Source: JAUWCW01 sp030609125 [NCBI: Candidatus Rokuibacteriota bacterium] (GTDB lineage: Bacteria > JAUVQV01). Taken from it: 9,306 bases of DNA. Both the position numbers and the translations under genes were made by a program. Positions 1 through 5,665 of the stretch are shown one piece after another (positions within the stretch are counted from its first letter, which is position 1; every line of letters begins with the position of its first letter). The stretch spans positions 1 through 9,306 of the forward strand of contig JAUWCW010000056.1 in the NCBI GenBank assembly GCA_030609125.1, given 5' to 3'. The notes beneath the pieces are model-generated. The model had not been told where the DNA came from. It saw only the letters and a program-made list of their open reading frames with translations, and did no database searches.

Positions 1-60
1 ATGCTCCCGCACGGGTTTCGGAATAACCACCTGGTATTTGCTTGAGATCGTCGTATGCAT
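1..60 (-). CDS. AbrB/MazE (SpoVT-AbrB) family DNA-binding protein, N-terminal part only
   Basis: The first 20 codons of a minus-strand gene that runs off the left edge. The translation contains ISSKYQVVIPKPVRE, the opening beta-hairpin of the SpoVT-AbrB fold (T-x-[SK]-x-x-Q-[VI]-x-[IL]-P), which in AbrB regulators and MazE/VapB-type antitoxins forms a dimeric swapped-hairpin DNA-binding domain. Two ATG codons are adjacent (reading from 63 and from 60). The one at 60 is preferred because an AGGAG ribosome binding site at 67-71 is then 6 bases away. A gene of this type is often the antitoxin of a toxin-antitoxin pair with the toxin downstream, but nothing beyond the edge can be seen, so toxin-antitoxin status is only a possibility. 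The promoter and palindrome just upstream fit autoregulation. Confidence 0.8.
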   Translation of the reverse strand, partial: MHTTISSKYQVVIPKPVREH

Positions 61-76
61 CATATTCTCCTTTTTA

Positions 77-88
77 GTTATCGATAAC
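77..88. promoter_or_regulatory. Perfect 12-bp palindrome, candidate operator
   Basis: GTTATCGATAAC is a perfect inverted repeat located between the predicted -10 and the ribosome binding site of the AbrB-type gene, so it covers the predicted transcription start. AbrB/MazE-type proteins commonly repress their own promoters through palindromes. That this protein binds here is an inference from position only. Confidence 0.4.
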
Positions 89-91
89 ATA

Positions 92-120
92 ACGGTAGGT
101 TGTTGGCGGGTTCCTGTCAA
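92..120 (-). promoter_or_regulatory. Predicted sigma70 promoter of the AbrB-type gene
   Basis: On the minus strand a perfect -35 TTGACA (115-120) is followed after exactly 17 bases by TACCGT (92-97), a 3/6 match to the -10. Transcription would start near 85, about 25 bases before the start codon. It lies in the gap between this gene and the upstream Crp-like gene, so the AbrB-type gene can be transcribed independently. Confidence 0.55.
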
Positions 121-197
121 GGAATTACGCAGCGGGCTGCATAGAAGGCACTACTCCTGGTACAGCAGGGTACAGCGAGGCAAGCGGCGGAGCGAAA

Positions 198-1436
198 TCA
201 AATTTCCTCCGGATGCGGCAGGATTCTGCCTGAAGAAAGCACAATCCTGCCGGCGCCGATGAGCTTGCGAATCATGAGGTCCATTTCGGGAAGGGAGCAG
301 GACGACACTCTCGATAGCTCGCTGAGCAGTTCACCCGGAACAAGCCCCTCGACCAGCCGTTCGGGAGAGCGGTTGAGCACCTGGAAGACATGGTACTCCA
401 GATCCTTGAGCCTGGGATCCTCGCTGAAGAACATGCGTCTTCTGGTTACCCCGCTCAGCTGGGCCGACGCCTTGTTGATGAGGTTCGCCGCCATGGCGGG
501 GCTGTTATAGATGATGCGCGGTATCTGGCTGCTGTCGAACTCGAGGTAGCGGCAGTTGGTTGCGGCGATGCCGGTCATGGAGGGAGGCTCCTTTCCGCTC
601 AGCCAGGAGAGGCCCAGGACCGCTCCGCTGCCCAGGTTCCCGAGGACCTGCTTCCTCCCTCCCGCTCTGCGGGAAATCTCCACCGAACCGTCGATGAGAT
701 AGACTGCCTTGCTGATGCCGGCGTTCTCGAGAAAGAGGGCCTCGCCCTCGAAGGCCGTTTTCCCGAAGACCGCAAAGAGCCTGTCATCAACCGGCCGCAG
801 GGGAAGTCGGACCTCAGCCATTCCCTCCATGAGCAGGGCGTCCCAGGCATGACTGTCGACGACGTCAGGGAGATACTTCGATACGGATATGGAGTAGGGG
901 GTGACGGACTGCTGGAGGAGTTCGTGCCACCTGCGAAAGGCGTCGATCCCTGTCCACGACAGACCGTGATACTCAGTGAAATAGCAGGATGTGATGGCGC
1001 CGCCCTGCAGTTCCATGATGCCCTTGCCCTCGCTGGCGACACAGTCGACAAAGCCCGTGAGTCCTGACTCCTTCTGCTCCAGGATAACTTCGGCGATATC
1101 ACAGGAGTCGGGCCCGCCGGCACAGTGCCGGCGCCGATGACAGAGGCCTCTCAGACGCGCCGCCAGGGACGGGGGAAGTTCGAAAACATACATCTTCCCC
1201 TGCTTGATCTGACACTTCCCCCAGATCTCGCGGTATTTCCTGGTGGTCATGATACGCCGGCCGATCTGTTCGATGACTTTCAGGAACTCTCCGCGGGAGA
1301 CGATGACGAGATCCAGCGATTCCTGGAACTGGAGAACGATGTGCCCCGAGAAGGAGGAGGACCTGATCTCGTCGGTCATGACGGCGAGGTCGACTGCTTC
1401 GCCCTCATGCAACAGACGGCTTCCGGGAAAAATCAT
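198..1436 (-). CDS. Crp/Fnr-like transcriptional regulator with long N-terminal extension
   Basis: A 412-residue protein. Residues about 220-330 resemble the cyclic-nucleotide-binding beta-roll of the Crp/Fnr family (VYLIDGSVEI, then LGNLGSGAVLGLSWLSG), followed by a long helix (about 310-332) and a C-terminal winged-helix-like region (about 342-408, with ELLSELSRV and RKLIGAGRIVLSSG). The phosphate-binding cassette lacks the Glu and Arg that CRP uses for cAMP (GLSW where CRP has GELG, and no Arg in PPSMTGIAA), so cAMP binding is doubtful. Residues 1-180 are an extension holding two weakly similar segments (about 28-60 and 126-176) that faintly recall DUF4388/PATAN-type regulatory domains, plus a Cys/His cluster (C99, H100, C105, C112). 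The frame stays open upstream to 1538, but the start at 1436 is preferred: the extra 34 residues look non-coding and would cover the predicted promoter. The ribosome binding site there is weak (GGTGA). Ligand and targets are unknown. It is divergent from the EF-G-like gene. Confidence 0.75.
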   Translation of the reverse strand: MIFPGSRLLHEGEAVDLAVMTDEIRSSSFSGHIVLQFQESLDLVIVSRGEFLKVIEQIGRRIMTTRKYREIWGKCQIKQGKMYVFELPPSLAARLRGLCHRRRHCAGGPDSCDIAEVILEQKESGLTGFVDCVASEGKGIMELQGGAITSCYFTEYHGLSWTGIDAFRRWHELLQQSVTPYSISVSKYLPDVVDSHAWDALLMEGMAEVRLPLRPVDDRLFAVFGKTAFEGEALFLENAGISKAVYLIDGSVEISRRAGGRKQVLGNLGSGAVLGLSWLSGKEPPSMTGIAATNCRYLEFDSSQIPRIIYNSPAMAANLINKASAQLSGVTRRRMFFSEDPRLKDLEYHVFQVLNRSPERLVEGLVPGELLSELSRVSSCSLPEMDLMIRKLIGAGRIVLSSGRILPHPEEI

Positions 1437-1471
1437 GATTTCACCGATGACGTAGAATCTATCCTGCCCAT

Positions 1472-1501
1472 ATCGTAAACAACTATGTATTGATAGCACA
1501 A
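1472..1501 (-). promoter_or_regulatory. Possible promoter of the Crp-like gene
   Basis: On the minus strand TTGTGC (1496-1501) and TACGAT (1472-1477) are separated by 18 bases, about 35 bases upstream of the chosen start codon. Both are partial matches to sigma70 elements. The local sequence is AT-rich compared with the surroundings. Confidence 0.35.
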
Positions 1502-1543
1502 ATGTCTTCGGTGTCCAAGAGAAGGTTGGAGAGAGCAAGGGTG

Positions 1544-1559
1544 AGGGCCCGGCGGCCCT
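1544..1559. promoter_or_regulatory. GC-rich inverted repeat abutting the EF-G-like promoter
   Basis: AGGGCC and GGCCCT form a 6-bp perfect stem around a CGGC loop. Its right arm shares a base with the -35 element that starts at 1559, so it could be an operator. There is no T-run after it on either strand, so it is not a convincing terminator. Confidence 0.25.
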
Positions 1560-1587
1560 TGACGGGGAGGGGAGAGAATGCTATAGA
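1559..1587 (+). promoter_or_regulatory. Predicted sigma70 promoter of the EF-G-like gene
   Basis: TTGACG (1559-1564), 17-base spacer, TATAGA (1582-1587). The -35 matches 5/6 of the consensus and the -10 matches 4/6. The predicted start near 1594 gives a leader of about 100 bases before the ATG at 1693. Confidence 0.6.
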
Positions 1588-1692
1588 AAATGCTTTGTTG
1601 CGGGCTGGACATGGCTTCTGAGAACTCCTTGCCGGATTGCTCTCGGGCGGAAAGATCCGGAGTAGAGGGCAGACGGTGAGAAAGGGGTACCA

Positions 1693-3780
1693 ATGAAAAA
1701 ATACTCTCTCGATGAAATTCGCAACGTCGGTATCATTGGAGGCGGCCGCGCCGGCAAGACGTCTCTGACGGAAGCGCTGGTCTACCTCAGCGGGGCCACC
1801 AAGAGCCTTGGGACCGTGGAGGAGGGGAACACCGTAACTGATTTCGATGCCGACGAAATCGAGCGGAAGAATTCCCATCACTCCGCCCTCGCATCCCTCG
1901 AGACCGGGCGGGGAAAGCTCAACCTGGTGGACACGCCGGGGACAGCGAGTTTCCTGAACGACACCCTGGCAGCGTGCCGGGTGGTGGACGGAGCGCTCAC
2001 TGTCGTCAGCGCGGTTGACGGCATCAAGTTCGAGACCGAGACCGTCTGGAAGCATGCCAGGGAAAACAGTCTGCCCACGGTCGTTGTCATCAGCGAAATG
2101 GACAAGGAGCGCGCCGATTTTCAGAAAGTTATGGACGATTTCGAATCCATCATAGGCGTCAAGCCCGTGCCGCTTCAGTGGCCCATGGGGAAGGAGAGCT
2201 CCTTCAGCGGAGTGGTGGACCTACTGGGAATGACAGCCCACACCTTCGCCGCCGACGGCAGCGGCAAGGAAAAGACCGTGGAGATACCGGAAGAACTGAA
2301 GGACGAGGTGCAGGCGGCGCGTGAATCGCTTGTCGAAAACGTCGCCGAGAGCGACGATGATCTGCTGGAAAAGTACCTCGAAGGCGAAGCACCGGGAGAC
2401 GAGGAGTTGCGCGCAGCGCTTCGCAAGGGGGTTCTCGAGGGGAAGATCGTCCCCGCGGTCTTCACCGTTTCAGTGAAGAACTGGGGCACGGCGTCCCTGA
2501 TGGACGTCATCTTCGACTACCTTCCCTCACCCGCCGATAGACCGGCGGTTACGGGAAGCCCCCAGGGCAGCGAAGAGGTGCAGGAGAGGGCAGCCAGCGA
2601 GAGCGCTCCGCTGTCGGCCCTCGTCTTCAAGACGGTGGTCGATCCCTACGCGGGAAAGATCTCTCTCTTTCGCGTTTTTTCCGGGAAGGTTCACGGGGAC
2701 CAGGTATTCAACGGCAGCAGGGGGACCAAGGAGCGGTTTGGGCAGCTCGCCCAGGTTCTGGGCAAGAACGTGAAGGCCGTGCCGGAGGTGACGGCCGGCG
2801 ATTTCGGCGCCATGACGAAACTCAAGGAAACGGCGACGGGCGATTCGATCTGCGACGAGAAGCAGACTTTTATCCTCCCCGACATCAACTTCCCCAAGCC
2901 TGTGATCTCGGTGGCGGTGGAGCCCAAGTCCAAGGGAGACGAGGACAAGCTTTCCACGGCCCTCTCGCGACTGAAGGATGCCGACACGGGCCTGAAAGTA
3001 AGCCTGGACCCCCAGACACAGGAGATGCTGATCTCCACCATGGGGCAGCAGCACATCGAGATCGTCGTCGGGCGCCTGAAGAAGATGGGGGTCGAAGTCA
3101 TCACCAAGGAGCCGAAGGTTCCCTACCGCGAAACGATCAGCAAGCCTTTCAAGTCCCAGTACAGGCACAAGAAACAGACCGGAGGGGCCGGACAGTTCGC
3201 GGAGGTTTACCTGCGTGTGGAGCCCCTGGAGCGGGGAGGGGGCTTCGAGTACGGCTGGGAGGTCTTCGGGGGTGCGATTTCCAAGGGGTTTCAGACCTCC
3301 ATTGAAAAGGGAATCCGGCAGGTTCTCAAAAAGGGCGTCATAGCCGGCTACCCTGTGGTCGACGTCAAGGCCGTGGTCTACGACGGCAAGCAACATCCCG
3401 TTGATTCCAAGGACATAGCCTTTCAGATCGCCGGGCGGGAAGCATTCAAGATGGCCGTAGAGGGGGCGGGTCCGAAGCTTCTCGAACCGATCATGGCCCT
3501 GGAGATCGTCGTTCCCGAAGATTGTGTCGGAGATGTGATGGGTGACCTCAATTCCCGCCGGGGACGCGTGGCGGGAGTTGACATCGCCGGCGGGCGCCAG
3601 ATCGTCAAGGCCAACGTCCCCCTCGCGGAAAGCCTGCGGTACGCCACGGAGCTGACGGCCATGACCGGGGGCCGCGGGCAGTTCACCATGGAACTGGCCC
3701 ACTATGATGAGGTGCCTGCCCAGGTGAGTGAGAAGATCATCGCTGCCTCCAGGCAGAAGGAAGAGGAGAAAAAAGCGTAG
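1693..3780 (+). CDS. Elongation factor G-like translational GTPase (EF-G paralog)
   Basis: A 695-residue protein with the full five-domain EF-G layout: GTPase domain (about 1-290), beta-barrel domain II (about 307-385), domain III, domain IV (from YRET at 478, with RHKKQTGGAGQF at 490-502 and a YDGKQHPVDS loop) and domain V ending in TGGRGQFTM. EF-G drives tRNA/mRNA translocation and, with RRF, ribosome recycling; which job this paralog does cannot be told from sequence. G1 is intact (GGGRAGKT, 16-23). Others deviate: the G2/switch I region ends KNSHHSA without the usual Thr, G3 is DTPGT (80-84) where EF-G has DTPGH with the catalytic His, and G4 is SEMD (134-137) instead of NKMD. It belongs to the group often annotated as EF-G2 or EF-G-like, not the str-operon fusA. 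The start is supported by AAGGGG five bases upstream. It is a single gene from its own promoter, with ihfA 82 bases downstream from a separate promoter. Confidence 0.88.
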   Translation: MKKYSLDEIRNVGIIGGGRAGKTSLTEALVYLSGATKSLGTVEEGNTVTDFDADEIERKNSHHSALASLETGRGKLNLVDTPGTASFLNDTLAACRVVDGALTVVSAVDGIKFETETVWKHARENSLPTVVVISEMDKERADFQKVMDDFESIIGVKPVPLQWPMGKESSFSGVVDLLGMTAHTFAADGSGKEKTVEIPEELKDEVQAARESLVENVAESDDDLLEKYLEGEAPGDEELRAALRKGVLEGKIVPAVFTVSVKNWGTASLMDVIFDYLPSPADRPAVTGSPQGSEEVQERAASESAPLSALVFKTVVDPYAGKISLFRVFSGKVHGDQVFNGSRGTKERFGQLAQVLGKNVKAVPEVTAGDFGAMTKLKETATGDSICDEKQTFILPDINFPKPVISVAVEPKSKGDEDKLSTALSRLKDADTGLKVSLDPQTQEMLISTMGQQHIEIVVGRLKKMGVEVITKEPKVPYRETISKPFKSQYRHKKQTGGAGQFAEVYLRVEPLERGGGFEYGWEVFGGAISKGFQTSIEKGIRQVLKKGVIAGYPVVDVKAVVYDGKQHPVDSKDIAFQIAGREAFKMAVEGAGPKLLEPIMALEIVVPEDCVGDVMGDLNSRRGRVAGVDIAGGRQIVKANVPLAESLRYATELTAMTGGRGQFTMELAHYDEVPAQVSEKIIAASRQKEEEKKA

Positions 3781-3787
3781 TTTATCC

Positions 3788-3816
3788 TTGACTTTGTCGA
3801 TTTGCGCGTCTACACT
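3788..3816 (+). promoter_or_regulatory. Predicted sigma70 promoter of ihfA
   Basis: TTGACT (3788-3793), 17-base spacer, TACACT (3811-3816). The predicted start is near 3823, about 40 bases before the ihfA ATG. It is one of the best promoter matches in the window and suggests ihfA-merR (and perhaps the tRNA and pcm) form a unit separate from the EF-G-like gene. Confidence 0.65.
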
Positions 3817-3862
3817 GCCAACAAATATCCGGAGCAGATAGCCAGCGTTAGGAGGAAATCTC

Positions 3863-4141
3863 ATGACGAAAGCCGACATTGTGAACGCCCTTTACGAAAA
3901 GATCGGACTTTCAAAGAAAGAGACCTCCCACATAGTTGAGGTGGTCCTCGAAACCCTGAAGGAAAATCTGGAGAAGGGGCATAAGATAAAGCTGGCCGGA
4001 TTCGGAAATTTCGTTGTGCGGCAGAAAGTTGCGCGAAAAGGGCGGAATCCGAAGACCGGCGAGGAGATAGAAATCTCCCGGCGCCGGGTCGTCACCTTCA
4101 GGCCGAGCCAGATTCTCCGCAAGGCGGTCAACCAGCCGTAG
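3863..4141 (+). CDS. ihfA: Integration host factor subunit alpha
   Basis: A 92-residue DNABII protein. IHF is a heterodimer with IhfB that binds specific sites in the minor groove and bends DNA sharply, serving transcription (including sigma54 promoters), replication and recombination. The sequence shows the N-terminal helical pair (MTKADIVNALYEKIGLS), the LAGFGNF dimer core (44-50), and the beta-arm motif GRNPKTGE (60-67) whose Pro63 intercalates between base pairs. It also has RRRVVTFRP (73-81), which is typical of the alpha subunit rather than HU or IhfB. The ribosome binding site AGGAGG is 7 bases from the ATG. The length is slightly shorter than E. coli IhfA because the C-terminal tail is short. 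The partner ihfB is not in the window. The merR-type gene follows 52 bases downstream, a commonly seen arrangement that suggests co-transcription. Confidence 0.93.
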   Translation: MTKADIVNALYEKIGLSKKETSHIVEVVLETLKENLEKGHKIKLAGFGNFVVRQKVARKGRNPKTGEEIEISRRRVVTFRPSQILRKAVNQP

Positions 4142-4193
4142 AGGCGTATCGGGAGGAGCCCTCTGTTGCGAGGCCATTCCCTTCCGGAAGACC

Positions 4194-4547
4194 ATGGTTA
4201 AGATCCCCGACAAAATGTTCTTCAGAATCGGTGAAGTAGGCCGGATCACCGGCGTGAAGCCCTACGTGCTCCGCTACTGGGAATCCGAATTCAAGCTCCT
4301 CAAGCCGATCAAGAACAAGGCGGGGCAGAGGATCTACCGCCGCAGGGAAATAGAGACGGTTCTGGATATCAAGAACCTGTTGTACAAGAAGAAATTTACC
4401 ATCGCTGGCGCCAAGAAACACCTCTCGGAGGAAAGCCGGTCCCGGGGGGGGCAGCAGATGGAACTCGGTTTTGCCACATCTCATGTCAAGGAAGCGGTCG
4501 ACAGGATCCGTGAAGAGCTCGTCGCTTTGGAAAAGGCCCTGAGGTGA
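4194..4547 (+). CDS. MerR-family transcriptional regulator
   Basis: A 117-residue protein. The N-terminal winged-helix DNA-binding domain spans about residues 8-77: FFRIGEVGRITGVKPYVLRYWE carries the helix-turn-helix and the LRYWE signature of MerR proteins, then GQRIYRRREIETVLDIKNLL. Residues about 97-116 form an amphipathic helix suited to a dimerising coiled coil. No effector domain or cysteine metal site is present, so this is the short MerR type linked to ihfA in many proteobacteria; its target genes are not known to me. The start at 4194 fits the typical 'IPDKxxFxIGEV' opening of homologs, although the local ribosome binding site (GGAAG, 3 bases away) is poor. A stronger GGGAGGAG at 4151-4158 has no suitable in-frame start near it. 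It probably shares the ihfA promoter. Confidence 0.88.
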   Translation: MVKIPDKMFFRIGEVGRITGVKPYVLRYWESEFKLLKPIKNKAGQRIYRRREIETVLDIKNLLYKKKFTIAGAKKHLSEESRSRGGQQMELGFATSHVKEAVDRIREELVALEKALR

Positions 4548-4565
4548 TCCGTCTTGCAGGCGGGG

Positions 4566-4583
4566 CGCGGTTTCTGAGCCGCG
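4566..4583 (+). other. Hairpin between the merR-type gene and tRNA-Pro
   Basis: CGCGGTT and AGCCGCG pair over 7 positions (one G-T pair) around a TCTG loop. No T-run follows, so if it terminates at all it would be weak. It may instead separate the mRNA from the tRNA precursor. Confidence 0.3.
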
Positions 4584-4596
4584 AAGGTTCGGTAAA

Positions 4597-4674
<78 letters not shown>

Positions 4675-4698
4675 TTTTTCCACCGTAAGCGGTCGTCG

Positions 4699-5352
4699 AT
4701 GACAGACTTCCATCTTGCCAGAAAAAGGATGGTCGAAACCCAGATCATCCGCCGCGGCATACGTGACCCTGCCGTTATCCGCGCCATGTCGTCGGTTCCC
4801 AGGCACCTGTTCGTGGAAGAGGCTTTCCAGGACCAGGCCTACGGGGACTTCCCGCTCCCCATCGGCAGCGGACAGACGATATCGCAGCCGTACATCGTCG
4901 CCCTCATGACGAGTTCTCTCAGGTTGACGGGAGTCGAGAGGGTACTCGAGATAGGGACCGGGTCGGGTTACCAGACGGCCGTTCTCGCCGAAATAGCGGA
5001 GAGGGTGGTCACGGTGGAGCGCATCAGCTCCCTGGTCAAAAAAACCCGCCGGCTCCTGGAGGAGCTCGGCTATCACAGAGTCGCCTGCCACCTTTCCGAC
5101 GGAACCCTGGGCTGGAAGGACTCCGCCCCCTACGATGCCATTCTTGTCACCGCCGGTTCCCCCGAGATCCCCGCGGAACTCGTGGAGCAGCTCGCAGACG
5201 GGGGAAGGCTCGTCATCCCCGTCGGCACCCGTCGCCACCAGGTGCTCAAACGGGTGACACGTGATGGGGACAGGAAGAACGTGGAGGACCTGGGAGGATG
5301 TGTCTTCGTGCCTCTTATCGGCCATTCAGGGTGGAAGGAGGAGGAGCTCTAA
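4699..5352 (+). CDS. pcm: Protein-L-isoaspartate O-methyltransferase
   Basis: A 217-residue cytoplasmic enzyme that methylates L-isoaspartyl residues in damaged proteins using S-adenosylmethionine, starting their repair to aspartate. Visible marks are the N-terminal VPRHLFVEEAF, the substrate-site motif GQTISQPYIVALM (58-70), the SAM-binding loop LEIGTGSGYQ (83-92), VTVERI (acidic residue after beta2), the SDGTLGW region (133-139) and PYDAILVTAG. The length is normal for the family (about 205-220). The start at 4699 matches the usual opening of homologs but has no clear ribosome binding site, and the gene begins only 25 bases after tRNA-Pro. In many bacteria pcm sits beside surE; here no surE is present and a decayed signalling gene follows. 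No catalytic motif is missing. Confidence 0.94.
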   Translation: MTDFHLARKRMVETQIIRRGIRDPAVIRAMSSVPRHLFVEEAFQDQAYGDFPLPIGSGQTISQPYIVALMTSSLRLTGVERVLEIGTGSGYQTAVLAEIAERVVTVERISSLVKKTRRLLEELGYHRVACHLSDGTLGWKDSAPYDAILVTAGSPEIPAELVEQLADGGRLVIPVGTRRHQVLKRVTRDGDRKNVEDLGGCVFVPLIGHSGWKEEEL

Positions 5353-5376
5353 AAGCGGGGGAAGTGAAAGAAACGG

Positions 5377-5405
5377 TTGGCTCACCGCAAAAGTTTGCCT
5401 ATAAT
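5377..5405 (+). promoter_or_regulatory. Predicted sigma70 promoter upstream of the HD-GYP gene
   Basis: TTGGCT (5377-5382), 17-base spacer, and a perfect TATAAT (5400-5405). The predicted start is near 5412. No ATG, GTG or TTG occurs in the frame of the REC-GGDEF remnant soon after this point, so a transcript from here would serve the HD-GYP gene with a leader of about 250 bases. Confidence 0.55.
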
Positions 5406-5414
5406 TGCACCGGG

Positions 5415-5447
5415 TTCGGAGGGGCGCTCGGGAGCGCGCGCTCCGAA
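5415..5447 (+). promoter_or_regulatory. Strong GC-rich leader hairpin
   Basis: TTCGGAG (5415-5421) pairs with CTCCGAA (5441-5447). Inside, GCGCTC (5424-5429) pairs with GAGCGC (5432-5437). The small internal loop has 2 and 3 bases. It begins only a few bases after the predicted transcription start. There is no T-run, so it is not an intrinsic terminator. A role in mRNA stability or regulation is a guess. Confidence 0.4.
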
Positions 5448-5665
5448 GCCGGAAAGGACAGGATTCTGTCACTCCTCACCGCCATCCTTTCACGCGAAGG
5501 GTACCAGGTCTTCCAGGCCCGAAGCGGGGAAACGTGCCTTGCCCTTGTCAGGCGGGAAGAGCCGGAAGTCGTCCTCATAGATTTTCACTCGCCGGACACG
5601 ACGCTTTACCAGGCCAAGAGGCAGGGGCGCAACCGGGTGCAGGCCTTCCAGCCGGCGGGGCAGCC

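Noticed and set aside
159-176. Tandem GGTACAGC repeat (two copies, 10-base period)
   Set aside because: Two short copies are too little to call a repeat element.
390-1067. Long plus-strand open frame opposite the Crp-like gene
   Set aside because: It resembles no protein, lies fully antisense to a recognisable gene, and is expected from GC-rich codon use.
1437-1538. Upstream extension of the Crp-like gene by 34 codons
   Set aside because: The extra residues look non-coding and the stretch holds a candidate promoter close to the inner ATG.
2527-3879. 450-codon minus-strand open frame opposite the EF-G-like gene
   Set aside because: The plus strand encodes conserved EF-G domains throughout; the antisense translation has no recognisable motif and runs over the ihfA promoter.
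5405-5665. Upstream extension of the HD-GYP frame by 87 codons
   Set aside because: The extension is Arg/Pro/Gly-rich with no domain, whereas the alternative frame of the same DNA encodes receiver and GGDEF sequence; the ATG at 5666 places a typical N-terminal membrane segment.
5353-5665. c-di-GMP (GEMM) riboswitch in the leader of the HD-GYP gene
   Set aside because: The conserved GEMM elements are not recognisable; only a simple hairpin is seen.
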